Assembly: GCA_016785225.1 (NCBI GenBank)
Contig: JAFBJZ010000416.1
Span: 372,001-436,000, forward strand
Direction of reading: 5' to 3'
DNA length: 64,000 nucleotides
Source of the DNA: Psettodes erumei
Lineage: Eukaryota > Chordata > Actinopteri > Pleuronectiformes > Psettodidae
Below are positions 1-14,460 of this stretch, in pieces. The notes under the pieces are model-generated. The model was not told the origin of the DNA. It ran no database searches and was given only the letters and a program-made list of their open reading frames with translations. Numbering within the stretch: the first letter of the stretch is position 1; each line of letters begins with the position of its first letter. The position numbers and the translations under genes were made by a program.

Positions 1-1141
1 CACACCCTTTTAAAAAAATTACATAAACATAATATATAATATAAAAAACACAAAGAAATGGAACTTAGATCACTTACTTTTGCATACACCCCCCTTCTTT
101 AATTCCTGCTATGAATTTACACGCAAACATGCTTGCACACACATACACACCGCACACACAGAAAGCACATTGCAGAGAGAGGAGGTGTGGGTGACAGACA
201 CACTGCTCACAAATCAAAAAAGTCATGCACTGTTATTGTTATCAGTGCTATTATTTTCATTAGTATCACTATTATCACTATTACTGTACTTCCTCCTCAT
301 ATGTATCCTATCCCACGCATCATTAGCTCGCTCTCTGTGGCCCCCAGGGGCTGCGTCATCGTCTACTGATGTGCCAGCACTCCTGCTGCCGTCGGCACGG
401 CGACGCCTGTCGATAGCCAACCAGATGTTTTGTTTTTTCTTCCCCCCCCCACCCCTTATTCTGGGACGGTGGCTGTGCCAGGTTCACCGTGGCAACCATG
501 GGCTGGTGCTTTAGAAGCCATTACAGCGGTCCTCTGATGACACTCAAATAGCTATCATTACACCTCCTCCAAGGAGACACAGAGGGAGGAGGAGGAGGAG
601 GAGGGAGGCGAAGAGGAAAGTGAGAGATGAAGCAGGGAAGCAAGGATGGACAGAGGGAGGTAAGGGTGCAAGATAGGAGGAGAGGAAAAGAGGTAGTGGA
701 GGAGCAGATGGAGAAGGAGGCAGAGGAGATGGGAAGGGAAGGTGAAAGAGAAAGGTGAATGGTGGGAGACATGTTAAGGGTGCTGGGACATGGAGGGAGA
801 ATCGGCAAATTACACAGGCAGACAGGGATGGGAAAGCAAGTTAAAGATACGGAACGTGCACGGAAGAAGGGAGGGATGAGGGAGAAGCGCGTGAAAGACA
901 GGGAGAGAATGGAGGGAGAGAATGGGGAATTCAAAATGACCGTTTCTGAGTTAACAGCCCCCAGCCTTTTTCTACCCTATTAAGTTCTATTCTGCCATTA
1001 CTTGGGACTGCGGGGTGCTGCCTCATACACTCCCCCCCAACACACACACGTCCACAAATACACACAGCCTCCCTCTTCTTCAGTTTCTTCCTCCAGTCAT
1101 CCTCTTTCCTTCTTTTTTCACTTTAAGTATTTCTCCCCCTC

Positions 1142-1176
<35 letters not shown>

Positions 1177-1179
1177 TCT
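1142..1179. repeat. (CT)n microsatellite
   Basis: CT dinucleotide run with one TG interruption. Confidence 0.9.
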
Positions 1180-1739
1180 TTGGTTCAATTCCAGAGGTTG
1201 TGAATTAAATGAAAGAGAGATCAGCTGGATCAATCTTTGAGTCCACTAGTAGTCCCCGTTGTTGCTCTTTTAAAACCTTGCCAAAACCAGCTGTAAGAGG
1301 ATTTGCTACTATTTCAGTGAAAATCAGCTCATATCAGGACCCCCGATTTTTCTTGAACACCAGGAATATGTGTTCTAAGGAAACCTGTTAAATCCAATTA
1401 AATGCAACTATCCAAGGGAAAATATAAATTCTGAGTGCTGCCAGACTGCTGTGTTATATCTGAGGTGTAAAGATACATGTTTTAGGGAGTTTTTAATCTA
1501 TCTCTCTTTATCCACTGCTTTCTGCAATTAGAAGAAACAACTTTTGTAACTTTTCTTAGAGAAAATAAGGGAAATGACTTTGAACCTCTGACCTGATCTG
1601 AGAAATACAGAAACCAGAAACCAGAAAAAGACAAATCACGAGTACATTATTCTCTCTTCGCTGATTTTTTTTGGCAGTCACATGTTGTTGTTTTTTTAGC
1701 AAGATGCTCAGTGAAAAACAAAGAGGAACCAAATGCAAT

Positions 1740-1740
<1 letters not shown>

Positions 1741-1785
<45 letters not shown>
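1741..1785. repeat. (CA)n microsatellite
   Basis: CA run that begins with a short alternating CG segment. Confidence 0.95.
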
Positions 1786-1787
<2 letters not shown>

Positions 1788-2184
1788 TTCATCTGTTTCT
1801 AATATAACAATTGCAGGAAGTTTTTACATGTGAAACCTGCCTTGCATATCGGCCTTGTGTGTTTGCTTCATAAGCAACATTTCTTTCCATTCTCCCCTTA
1901 GATCCTCATCAGCATTCCTGCACTCCTAAAAAGTTTCTCAGACTCCCAGTGCCCGTAGTAACCTGCCACCCATCCACTTCCTCTTGCTTTGGAATAAATG
2001 CTCACAAATAAGTCCATCCCACCCGTAACACATTCGTTGACACCTTAAGGTTTTTCAAAGAGTATCTTGGTCCCCAAAGAAACCAATTTAGTAGATGTTT
2101 TTCTTCGTTTTATGCATTTTGAGGAAATTGCATGCGAACACATACGCACGTTGGCGTCTTCGTCAGTTGTGATTCCCAAAGCCG

Positions 2185-2197
2185 CCACTAAGAGGCG
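2185..2197 (+). promoter_or_regulatory. CTCF-like site
   Basis: CCACTAAGAGGCG agrees with the CTCF core CCACNAGRGGGCG at about 11 of 13 positions. It lies 0.75 kb before the CpG-rich block. Sequence match only; a single degenerate motif is weak evidence. Confidence 0.25.
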
Positions 2198-2929
2198 GTG
2201 TCAGCCTTCTACTTTGGCTCCTTTATGGGACCCTTGCATATATATTTTTTTGGAGGTTAAAAAGAGAGAGGGAGAAGATTGATGCTTGGTGTATTATTGT
2301 TGGTGCCTGTGTGGCTGGATGGCGTAGGAGGAAAGGACCTCGGTGCTATTTAAAATGTCTGCTTTTAATATGTCCTGCCTTTTTTTGGTAGGCGAGCGTC
2401 TTTGCAGAGACGGAACACGTGAAGCGTTATCAACTATAAAACAACAGCGCAATTAAAACGAGAGGGGCGGGGCGGAGCACTTCCCCTGATTCAATCATTT
2501 GCAGTCACCGTCTCTTTCCCCCTGCCCCTGCGATTCAGGCACAACAGGAGCAGGTCTGACCCACAATTTTAGAGAACCGAGTGTGTGAATGTGGGTTACA
2601 CCTCACTGTTAAGTCTGCATTTATCATGTGCTTTTAATCTCATTGGTTTTCTTGCATGTTGATTTGATTATGATCAGGGAAACACACATGTTTTAAAAGG
2701 CTGCAGCCCTGCTCTGGCAGCCCCATGTGCTCCAGTATAGTACAGTAGCCTATACTGCCCTGCACTTTTCCTTAAACGTGTCTGAAACGAGGCTTTGAAG
2801 CAGTCTGGATTAATTGATGTATCGCGTTTCTAAAAACAAACCGCCTCTGAATCATTCATTAATCCACATTTTTGCTGTTATAGTGCGGGTTTGTGTTTTA
2901 TGGGCAGAGCAGCTCCTTCCTGTGTGGTA

Positions 2930-3480
2930 GGAAAGAGTTAACAACGATCCGAACGTGATGAGTGAGGGGGGACTCTGTGAAAAACCGCGAGCCAATCCAC
3001 GTCAAGATTAACACCTCGCGCGGCTGTGATTGGCCTACAGCCCGCTCGTTGTCGCGCGGTGCTCAACACCCACGTGGGGGCGCAGACCCTCGTTCGAGCT
3101 CTCAGTGGTTGAGACCCCGCACTCAAGACCCGCCCGCGGAGGGTCTCGCCGTGTCATTGGCCAAGCTGTCACGATCAACCCCTCCCCCACTCTTCCTCCC
3201 TCCCCTCCCCCCCCTCCCCGCCTTGTTTTTCCGTACGAGAGGAAGGAGAGATCCCTCTTGCGAGCTCCGTTGGGCTCGTGCAGGCAGCCGCGCAGCAGCC
3301 GCCGCTGCCGCTTCACGTCTATCAGAGGTGCGCGCGAACTCAGATCTGACGTCTCGCACCGATCCTCTTAACGGCCCGAAAATACGAGGAAAAAAATGAT
3401 TGCTAGATATGATAGTTAAGTCAGCGCCGACGTCTCCGTGCGAGGAGCGTCCTGACTCGTTTTGATCGCCAATTTCCTCG
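2930..3480. promoter_or_regulatory. CpG-island promoter candidate
   Basis: A GC- and CpG-rich block set in AT-rich DNA. It carries a CCAAT box at 2992-2996 and inverted CCAAT (ATTGG) boxes at 3029-3033 and 3156-3160, and a CRE-like TGACGTCT near 3348. This spacing resembles NF-Y-bound vertebrate promoters. No coding exon was recognised on either side, so the transcript it may drive is unknown. The several open frames here are products of high GC content. Confidence 0.45.
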
Positions 3481-3722
3481 AGACGTTTGTTCCGTCTGAC
3501 TCTGTTTCTTCATTTGCTCTTCAAAAAGCTTCGGCGCTCCCCCATCCCGTCTGTACCGGACATGAGCACGCGCGCGCGCGCGCACACACGTGTTCATGTA
3601 TGCAGTTCCGCAGTGACAGGACCGTTAACCTTTAATGAATTAATTATATTACTGAAGATTAATAGGTGAGGGAGTTTAATCAAACTTAGTGTGTGAGATT
3701 ACAGCCTCTGGCCCCATATCTG

Positions 3723-3785
<63 letters not shown>

Positions 3786-3850
3786 CTCTATCTATCTATC
3801 TCTCTATCTATCTATCTATCTCTCTATCTATCTATCTATCTATCTATCTA
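3723..3850. repeat. (TATC)n tetranucleotide microsatellite
   Basis: About 32 units of TATC (GATA on the other strand), with a few TCTC interruptions. The open frame of repeating Tyr-Leu-Ser-Ile is a by-product of the repeat. Confidence 0.97.
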
Positions 3851-5925
3851 AAGTCTAGTAGTGGGTTAACTTTGCTCCGTAACTGTTATATTAATCTACT
3901 TCAGTAACATGTATGAGTGTCTTATTAAAGAACTTATTTATATGTAAATTGGTAACTAAGAACCATTAAATATGCTGTTGCTGTTTAGAAGGAAGGCAAG
4001 ATGATTTGTACCACAGCTATACAACAAGCAATTCAAACGCTGTACATAATAAATGTAATTATAAAGAAATGTAAAGGCAACGTAAGACGACACAAAAAAG
4101 CGTATTTCGATAGGAATTAGACTTCAGCAGGAAATAAGAAAAACAGTGCAGTATGAGAAATGAGTAATAACTTGATTCAATAATAGACAGTTGCAAACAG
4201 GAAAGCCTTGATGTAAAAGAAGTGGCAGTTGAAGCAGACCTGTAGTTCTCTGGGAGTTTGCTGCAGCTATGTAGAGAATTACCTTCGAAATTCTGCCAGT
4301 AGGCTTTTTGTGTGAGGCTCTCATTCCTACCAATAGCAAAATAGACTAAAGGCTTTTGTCCTTTCATTGAGAAACCGTGGTTTGATGAAGGACGAGACTG
4401 AGTAAACAGGATTTACAGTAGATGCATGTTAACGCTTGAGATGCTTTATGGTTTGAGTTTATTTTTAGCACACAAACTTTGCCTGTTATCAGTTAAAATT
4501 TGCCACTACTATATAGTGACAGCATTTGCATTTGTGATGAAAAGTGGGCAATCTCAAAATCTTGTGGAAACTATGCTGGGAGCTCTTGAATGCTTAAAAA
4601 AAAAAGTTCACGTGGGATGGTGTTCAGATTTGACGAGGAAATGCAGAGTCCAGCAGCAGTGGGTCGGGACATTCTGTGTTTGAGGCTCATTTGTCATCCA
4701 TTCAGTGATAATATGACAAACCTGCATATATATATATATTTTTTTTTGCCACAACAAAACAAATGGACAGATGTGCTGTGACAACCATATGTGCTTGTGC
4801 GCTTGAACATTCAGCAGAAGGCATTTTGAGTCGCATTTCTGGCCACCTGATCAATGTGCTTGCAGCTCTGTGTTGCTCTTTGTCGTGTTCTCCTCTGACT
4901 CCTTAGAAAAATGTCTGGCTCTTTGGCCTGCCAAATGATTTTCTTTGCAACATCTAGTCCCTAACTTTGTTCATTTGCTGTTTGGTGCTCAGCAGGTAGC
5001 ACGCAGCGGGTTTATTGGTGGGTTGTTTTTTCCTTTTTTTTTTACATCACATAGTTTCATACAGTGTTACTGTCAAACAATATGAGCTAATGTCAGTTTA
5101 ATGAGCAAACAAAAATTGATTAAACACCAAATATTACTGTTTTTTTTGCATAGCAACCGTTTTCTACATTGTAGTTACACTGTATACTCAACAATGAAAG
5201 GCAACTAATTTCTTAAAACCATGTCTGTGCTCCTCACAGACCAGCCACAGCGACTCCAGAACATCCCTCACCCCTCCTCCACCGTCCTGCACCTCTTGAA
5301 TCGTTGAATAATTCTGCTAAACTCAGCTCGGATAGAATCTCCCGTCCATTCGGTTCACCCCCAAATCACGATCACTCAGCTTTTCCTCGCCTCATCCATT
5401 GCCGGAGCCGTGCTGTGGATTTAGTTTGCTTCTGATCCAGCAGCAGCAGGCACGGCGGCCCTCGCTGCGTGACGGCTGGAGGAGGGGAGCTGGGCCAGCG
5501 GGGAAGAGGGGAGAACCCCCCGCGTGCGCTCGGCAATTGTTGTCGTGGCGATGGTGGCCATAGTGGTGGTTGCCAGGGAGATGGCGGTTGCTTGTCTGAC
5601 CCGTCCCCCTCGTGCTGTCACCAGCGTTATTGATGCACGCCGCTGCTTGGCATTGTGGGAGTGCAGGAGGGAGGGCGGAGAGGACAACGGTTAATGAGTT
5701 CAGGAGGAACAGGGACTCTCCCTCTCCTTTCTCTGTTGCTCTCTCTCACTCTGTTTCCTCATCACCCCTCTCACTCACTCTCACTCCCTCCCTCCCTCCC
5801 TCCCTCCTTCCCCCTCTCTGCTCTCTCTCCCCTTCATTTCTCATGGGTGTCTGTCTTGTGCGAGTGTGCATTAAGAATGTGGGTCTCTCATGATCCATCA
5901 TGGCAAAATGCACTTTCCCTCTCCT

Positions 5926-5928
<3 letters not shown>

Positions 5929-5970
<42 letters not shown>

Positions 5971-5975
5971 CACTC
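5929..5975. repeat. (CA)n microsatellite
   Basis: CA run with a single CG interruption toward its end. Confidence 0.95.
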
Positions 5976-6109
5976 GCACACCTAAACGGCACACAGACGC
6001 GCACTCACAAAAACATGTTCTCCCACACCTTTACTCGAACAGCGTAACTGACTCATTCGCAACCGTTCCTTTCCCTCTCACTTATACACACATGCACGCA
6101 CACGCACAC

Positions 6110-6110
6110 C

Positions 6111-6150
<40 letters not shown>

Positions 6151-6156
6151 GCACAG
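6110..6156. repeat. (CT)n(CA)n compound microsatellite
   Basis: CT run passing directly into a CA run. Confidence 0.95.
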
Positions 6157-7088
6157 ATGCTGCCCTGCTGTTATGCCTGAAGCTAGGAGAGCTAGCAAGA
6201 TTAATAATGACCCCTGACTCCCCATAGACAGAACCAAATATACACAGTTTGGAGAGCGAGAGAGGAAGAGCGAAGGTAAAGAGAATGAAGGGAAGAACAA
6301 GGTGAGGCCAAATGGTGACTAAAAATACACAATTTAGAGAGAAGGAGAGAGAGAAAATGTATACAGTTTAGAAAGTGATAGAGATCAGAAAAGTAAGAGT
6401 GGACAAAGCAGCAGAGGGCCAAACATGATGAATTAGGTGAGATGAGTAGTGACTGGGGGACAGGTTCTTCACACCTGAAAACTAAAAGCTTTACAAAAGC
6501 TCATCGCCGGAGTGGATAAATCACCGGAAGGAAAACTGAGTTTTTGGAAAGCGAGCGACGTGAGCTCGCCATATAGAAGGGCTACTCCACATATATACGG
6601 TAAAAATCGAAGCGGCTGAGAAGCGCTACCTTTGACAAGCAAGCTGTTGAGTAAAATCGGTGCGGCAGCCGCGCAGAGTTTGTTTTGTCCAGTCTCCATG
6701 CCAAGCTAACTAGTACTAACTGTTCTGATAGAGCAGAGTTGGATTAATTTAGCCACAACAGGCTCTTTTTTTTAGGCATTTAAAGGATCAGTCAGTGCCA
6801 TCATCTTGAATATAGGTGGTGTCAATAATCTGTCTTTATGTTTTGTTTGTTTTTTTTCCAGAGATCTTCATCAAAGTCATAAAACTTAATCGAAGTCTCC
6901 AGATGCTAGTTCTGGCATGCATTGTTTTCAAGACAGGACAGCCTAGTGCAAATGTAGACTAAGGAGAGTGACAGCGAGAGTGTTTGCTTTGATAGTGTGT
7001 CTCACTTTCTTATGTTACAGTGGGGTTTTTTTTTTTCAACTGTCCCTCTCATTCTCTTTTTCTCTCTCTTGGTCACTAGCACGCACGT

Positions 7089-7095
7089 ACACACA

Positions 7096-7147
<52 letters not shown>
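7089..7147. repeat. (CA)n microsatellite
   Basis: Nearly pure CA run of about 28 units; one of the longest in the window. Confidence 0.96.
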
Positions 7148-7149
<2 letters not shown>

Positions 7150-10100
7150 GAAGCACCCCGCCATGGATTAATGCGTGTGGCTCAACAATTTCATTTATTA
7201 CTGTCGGAGGCCTTTTGTGATGAGGGCATTTTTCAGGTTGCTAACCATTATTCCCCCTAGGCCCCGGGCTCCTCAAAGGACTGTGTGGAAGTGTGTGTTT
7301 GTGTGTGTGTGTGTGTGTGAGTGTGAGTCTTACCCAACCTTGTGGTTATGGTTATGGCCTAACCAAGTAGTCAGATTTTTTCTTTCTATTCTTCAGGGGA
7401 TTCACATTGCCATTTCTGACTGTACTTCATGCTCCCTCCCCATCTGTCAACACATGCCTAAGCAGCTCGAAGCCTGTTTGTTTTGCCACGAAAGGCTTTT
7501 TTTTTTCTTGCACCTCTATCATGCCTCGAAATGTTGCTGAGTGTGCTGTAGCCATCAACATACCAAAACTAACCGAGACAGGAGAAAGACAGAGAGGGAA
7601 AGGCATAGAGGGAGAGAGAGAGAAAAAGCGAGAGGAGAGAGACACAGAAGTGAACGCTACCACATCTCTCGTCTCTGTCCTGATGTTCTTCTCGCTCCAC
7701 CCGGTGTATTAAAATGTGTTTACACAGTACTCGGATCAACTACAGCACAAATTACATGCACATCGAGACATAAACTCGAACCAGATGGCTTTGCCTCTGC
7801 TCTGAATAATGGCTGGTGTTTGGTTCCGTTTTCATGGGCTCGACTCTGCCATCGCCTCAAGAATAAATTAATTCAATGGTTTATTCTTGGTTTTGTTTGT
7901 TTGCTGAGGAACCTTTGTTGTCTGGCCAGTGGGCTAATGTGGGGCACTGACAAAGTAATTAATTGAAATCACTCTGGGTCGACCATGTAAAAAGGCAGGA
8001 CGCTGTGCGGGCATCATCTGCAGCCTGCCTGCCAGCTCTAAGTGCACTGACGACACACATGGGTGTCAGAGATGGTTAAGGACAGATGTGCTCAAATACT
8101 AATCTATCACACCAAACCTCACTGCTCCCAGCGTTATTACTTCCTGGTTTAAACTGTACTAAAACAAGGTGAAAGCCACTGAAACAATCAGAATCGGATA
8201 AAGCAGGTATTAATAATAGAGATGAGTTTTTGGTTTTGCCTTCATAAAAGAGTTAAATTGATTTCTATGGGTTGTGAATAAAAGCATGCACACCTTTTCT
8301 TCACCTTTCTTTTCTTCACCTAAAATTAAGTTACCATAAAAAAAAAGAAAAAAAGAGTGATGAGAGTCTGTTATTGGTGTGTGGGTTTTAGAAGTAGCAA
8401 GTCCAAACTACACATGCAACACTCACAAAAGCAACAAAATTCTTTCTTGCTTTACTTTACCGGATGAAAGGGCCAAGAGGTAAAGTGGTTTCAATTCAAA
8501 GCTCAGCCGCAGAGATAGACAAACATTTACTGTAACGGACAGGCTGCTGAACATTGGAGAAACACAGTGTCAAAAGTGACCGCAGATTTTAATCAACCTC
8601 TCGACCTGTTTGGGACACATGTGTCAACCAACACTGCGCAGTGTGAGCGTCACAAAGCTGGTATTCAGGGCCGCCATTCACAAACTGCCTATTGCCAAAG
8701 CCAGCACAAAGATGCAGTTAGTTTAAGGTCCACGCGTAACCTGTAGCCCCGAGCAACGGACAGAAGTAAGATGATCTAATGAGCTGTCTTCATGTTTCTC
8801 TTATACCGCATGTGACACGGGAGTCCACGAAGTCCAAAAGTTCCTTTGCATGGCTTGATAACAGCCGTAGAATGGGACACCTTTTTAGTGCGTCACCTCT
8901 TCATGTTGAATGATGATGGCGTCTGCAGGAACACTTGCATGGACCGCTGCAAAAGAAATTTAAGAGGGGTTTCATGAGCTCCAGGAGGAAGTCAAAAATC
9001 TGACATCAGTTCATGACTCCAGCGTCTGAAATAATTGGAGGCTTTGCTATCTTGCAAAATTGTCCAAAATCAAAACACATGCTTGTATTGCAGTACTGAA
9101 AGCGGGGTCAGAGGACAGTTATGCAAACAGAGGATGTACTGTAGCCAGTAAGCACTGAAGCAACTGGGCTTCAGTCTTCCTGCAGCCGCTATGATGCAAA
9201 TCCTGAACACCATTATAGATCAAAAATACACTGGACAATTAAAAGTAAAATTTAAATGTCACTGATTACATCTTTCAATCATGAGTATTGTTCTGTACTT
9301 TGGTGTTACAAAAGTAATTAAAACTTTCGTCTATCTTGTTATCTATCTAAATTGAGTTCCATTTCTGTCTTTCAGTTTAGCAGGACTTAAAGTTGTTGCT
9401 TTTTAACAGATATCTTCTTACAAATTAAATCAAAAGCAGAGAAAATAGTAGCTGATTAGTTCATTTCCATGTACATTACTGGTGTTAAACATTGCGCAGC
9501 TGTTTAAAAAAAAAAGCGTGAACCTGTGAAAAGTTTTTTTTGTTTTTTTTGTCCACACAACAGCAATTCATCTTAGCTGATTTTTGTTAAATATCTACTG
9601 TGCGAGTGAACTTAGGAACCTGATATAATCAATATGGCATATTTTTTTTAAAATATGTGACATTTTGCACCAAATCTGGTTCAGAGCTCTCTCATGTCTC
9701 ACCTCTGGCAGCATATTCAGGTTTGCGCTGGTGTCAGACCTTTTTGCCTGGGTATGCAGTATGCAATATGCAAAATGTCGTGGGTAAGTCTTCATCCTGA
9801 GAATATCCTCCACATGAGTGTAACTAATTAAATATTTTTCATAGCTATGTACTTCCATACATGATAAATGAGATTTTTATAATGTCACATTTGTAGTTGC
9901 AGGCATTTACTCATGAAAATGTTTCTTTTTCAACTATTTATAATACCAGAGAGTTAGCCAAGACGGCTTTTCCCAGCTGTGGTCTAAATCTGGAACGCTG
10001 GGTTGCCAGACTTGTGTCAGCAGGTGATGAATGTCATGACAGAACTGGCTCAGGTACACGTGATGATTCTGGACCACAGTGCCACTAACTGGAACTGATT

Positions 10101-12903
10101 TTCAGCTCAAATCGGCCAAAGTCTGTGACCCTCGAAATTTAGCCAAATCTCACAGCCACATGAGCCAGAGCCAGGTTACATTTTGTTTCTCGGCGCTGAC
10201 ACCCAGAGATAAATCACCCCAGTCTGAGCTAACCTGATAATCAGAAGTGTCATTTTGTCTCATTCTGTCCCACCAGTGTTATTTTCAGTTTACACAATAG
10301 CTGTGGTCACCAGGTAGAGTTCAGGTTTTTCAGCATTTAATGTGTTTCATGCAGTTTAAAAAATGTTACCAGTATTTCTCTAAGTCGACTTATAACAACG
10401 TGTTGAGCTTTGTTGTTCTCAACCACGCTTGGAGCTATTTTGGAGTCTTTTTTTCTGTTGCTTTTTTCATTAGTACCCAGCTATGAAGGATGACAATGTC
10501 CCCATTCTTAATCCAGCCTCTAATTGGTCTGTTGATTCTCTTAAATGTGGTAAACAGACATCAATTGGCACAATGCTCAACCTTTTTAAATCTCGGAATT
10601 AAAGATGTGTGTCCCGGTAAAAGCTTGCACAGATGTTGTCTCTGATGATTGAGTGTCTCTATGTGAGGCTGGTTGTTGGAGCTTTTCCTTATTATTATCT
10701 GTGGTGGTCGTTACACTCTCAAAGCTAAAATGTTGATTTGCTGAGCCTGAAAACTCGAAACTCTACCTAAGCTGATAACACACTGGAATGGTAAATTGTG
10801 ACTCACGACCGATATGTTGCCGATGACGAGTTTAATATTTCTCGGTTTCTACTACTGATATCTCAGATTTTCAAAATTGTTATGGGATGGGTTATCCTAA
10901 TAAAGAAGAAGAAGTAGTAACAGCTCCTATAAAGTGTATATATTTCATGTTATTTCCAATTTCCAATGTGTACCACAAAACCACAAACATCAGCCTCATT
11001 CATGGTGGTGCTCAAGGAAATGTCATAATTACATATTTAACTGGTAACATAAGTCTTTGGGGTTTTGAGGTTTTGGTGATCTCACGATGCTTTGTGAGAC
11101 TGCTTTGCATGAGAACCGAAAATAACGAGGAAACCTGAGTGAAGGCGTCATTAAAAAAAAAAATCATTTATTTATCTCTTTATATGTATATTTTTGTTGC
11201 GTCGACTAATGAGGGTGCCGGTCTGTTAACGATGTCGGGACAAACACACCTACACACGCAGAGCAGGTTCAGGATGTGCTGACACGAACAGGGTGTATCT
11301 AACTGCTAAAACACACACTTTCGCTTTAGCCACATGTCATCGCTCCTGCTCCTTCTTTGTGCGCGTGCGTGTGTGTTTTGGTACCTGCATGCGCAGTTCC
11401 ACTTAATGACATAAGTAAGCAGGCATGTTCAACAACATATTGGTGCGTGTAAACATTGTACGCTGCGGCACATCCCTCCCTCCCTCCCCCCTTCTGTTCC
11501 TCCATGCTTTTATCTCCCCTCTTATCTCCTGCCCTCTAAATCTTCTCATCCATCGCTCCCTGCCTCTCCTGTCTCTACTCTCCTCTATCTGTTTATCTGT
11601 CTCTCTTCCCCGGGCATTCAAATCCTTTTCTTTCTTCCTCTCACTCTTTATTATAATTTTGCCCCCCTCTCTCTTCCCCTCTCCTCTTTTCAAACACCTC
11701 CACTGGCATTATTTATTTCTCCCCGCAACTCCATCTGTCTAATGGTCGGCCTGCCTCTCCAGCCATTCATCCAGCATCGATCTGTTGCTGATGTGGTGCG
11801 GTGGAGGAAGTAAATAAACAGAGCCAAAACCAGGAATCCTAAAAGATCTTGTCTTTGCATGAATGATGGTAATTCATCACTACCTTGTCTCCTTACCTGT
11901 TTTCTTCCACCTATGGGAGAAGATTTATCTCTAATTGTAATAGTGAGACAGGTGATGGGGGGGGGCTGTTAGTGGGAGGGAGGGAATTATTAAATGTCAC
12001 CAGTAGTTTGATGCCACCTGGGGCTGAGATGCCATCTTTGTCTTGGGCTTACAGTTTGCTGCTAGTCAGATGGATGCTTCTGCTTTATTGGCAGGTATTC
12101 TCGTTTCTGCTTTACCTCATGGCAAGAAGGGAAAGTAGAAAAAGAAAGAAAGAAAGAAAGGAGGCTGGAGGAGGGAAGGGAAGATGCACTGTGAAAAAGC
12201 CCTGTCCTGTTTTTAGGTGTAAGGTGAGAGTGGGAGAGATAGATGTGATGAATAATTGCAAACAATAGGTGGTGAAAAATAACAGGAAATATTCTCCAGT
12301 GGTGCATCTCATTGTAGAAATACCCCACCAAACTCAGGCTCCTGTAACCCAGCCCTCCACCCCCCATTACCAATTAGCTTTAGGCCATAATGGATGTTGT
12401 TTGTCGTGTTTCCCTGTCAGAGGATTGAATTAGCACCTCTGTGTGTGTGTGTGTGTGTGTGTGTATGAGTGATCATCTTATCGGCTCTTAGTACAGTAAT
12501 GAAACACAGTTATAAATGGCTGCAATCCTGTTAACAAAACAGCACCTGAGCGCAGCTCGCGAGATAAATCAGAACTGGTCCGTCGCCACGCCGACCCGGA
12601 GGCTGTTGCTAAGGCGTGGAATCACCAGGACACAATTGAATCATTTGCTCACTGCCTGATAAAGCATCTGTCTTTAACAACCAGATCCCTGCTATATAAA
12701 AAATAAGATAATTTGTTATCGCTGTGTTTTTCTCCATCGCATGGCTGAGTAGAAGTCCACTTGAATTTCTGTTTTTGTAATCAAACTAAACAAATTAAAT
12801 AAGCTGCATATATATATTTCTTCTATTTGGCACTTTAAACACAGCCACTGCTTTTCTTATGGTCTTTCTTCATCACACCATGGTGATATTGGTTGTCACT
12901 TTT

Positions 12904-12904
<1 letters not shown>

Positions 12905-12983
<79 letters not shown>
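12905..12983. repeat. (CT)n(CA)n compound microsatellite
   Basis: About 18 CT units followed by about 20 CA units without interruption. Confidence 0.96.
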
Positions 12984-12986
<3 letters not shown>

Positions 12987-14460
12987 TTCATGCACAAATT
13001 CCTATGTCTTTGTGCTGGGGGACTATTAAGGCAGTGTCTAAGGCTGCGACATACTCCAGTGCTCACGCGCTTAATTGTGTTAATGTTTGAGTTCACATAA
13101 TCTTTCAGGACTGTCATTCTCTCAGATTATTCAGCTCTCTTTTCAATTACTGAACACCCTGGCACTGTAGACCCAGAATGTATGATATACCTGTCCCTGT
13201 GTGTTAGTCTGTGTCCACTGTCTCACCATTGTTTGCATGTGTGAAACTAAACCAACAAAATCAAGACTGAGGATGACACAGAGTGAATTATTTTTTAACT
13301 GCCTTTTTATTTTGCCTTTTACTGCTTATTTTGCCACAAGGTTTTGTATGTGTGTGTTTTGTGCATCTGTCTTTCAGCCTGCACATACGTGTGAGTTAAT
13401 CTGTGTGTTATTCATGTGTTTACACAGGCAGCTCAGGCTTTCAACGGCCAGTCAGTTGATAAATTGAACAGCTCCTCCTCAAACACATTTTGAAACATGT
13501 TTGCAATCGTTTTGGAAACAGTCACAGACCACACCACATCATCGGTTATTGTGAATATGAGAATAGTGAACTCTGTCAGTGTTTCCACACACACACACAC
13601 AGTCAACTTTACGAGGGTAAGAAAAATAAAAACCACATAGCACAGTCATTACATCCTGAACAGAGTCCACTCAACCAGATCAGATGCGTGTGCGTCTATA
13701 CGTCTGTGTGTATGTGTGATGGAGATATGAAGACAGCATATGTGTAAATTGTGGTTTCATCTGTGTGTGTAGTTGTGTGTGCACTCATGTCACTTATCCT
13801 TCATTGTCTTTGCTGCGGTATTTCCTCCTCCTGGGTTACTTACCATCACACAGAGTTGTTGAATGTATGACAATATGTACAGTAAGGATTATGGTTGGAT
13901 ATTCAAGGTTAATTCCTCTGTACCCTGAAATTACAGGTTGTGTACCAACTCCTTTATAACCTTGAATACTGACTGTGTGCACTGAATACAGCGCCTCCAG
14001 AGAAGCAGGTGAAAAAAAACACATTCATGTTATTGTGTTCTGTAATTTTTTAATTGGGTGATTATAATAGCACAGATATGTATATTTGTATGTATATATT
14101 GTAAGCATTTACCTAAATTTGTCACGAAAAATACCAGCCAAAGAAGACCATCGTCTCATCTTTCCTGAAGTCTGATCAGAGAAGAGGAGAGGAGCATGAC
14201 TAAGTGAACTAAATTAAGCTGTGGATGTCCTGCTGCTGGAGGGGAGGGCGGCTACAAAAGCTATGTCAACTTTTTTTTACTGACTGATGATCTTGCTGAA
14301 AAGTAAGAGTGTGGGGAAATTTGACAAGCTTGAAATTGTGCAGAGACCTCACCCTTCACAAACAATCTTCTGACTGTAATATGAGTCAGTTGGCCAATGA
14401 ACATGTTTTGTCTGATATTTAGCTGATGTAAAACTTATTTTATGACCTGCACTACTGAAA

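Larger units (their letters stand above)
1..2929. other. Intergenic, no gene recognised
   Basis: AT-rich and repeat-rich DNA with a purine-rich stretch at 560-930 and the microsatellites listed. No open frame has exon-like borders or a recognisable product. Confidence 0.6.
3860..14460. other. Intergenic, no gene recognised
   Basis: Mostly unique AT-rich sequence. The region 5220-5680 is GC-richer with regular text that might be conserved regulatory DNA, and 12490-12720 likewise. The open frames are short and none is flanked by convincing splice sites in phase. Confidence 0.55.
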
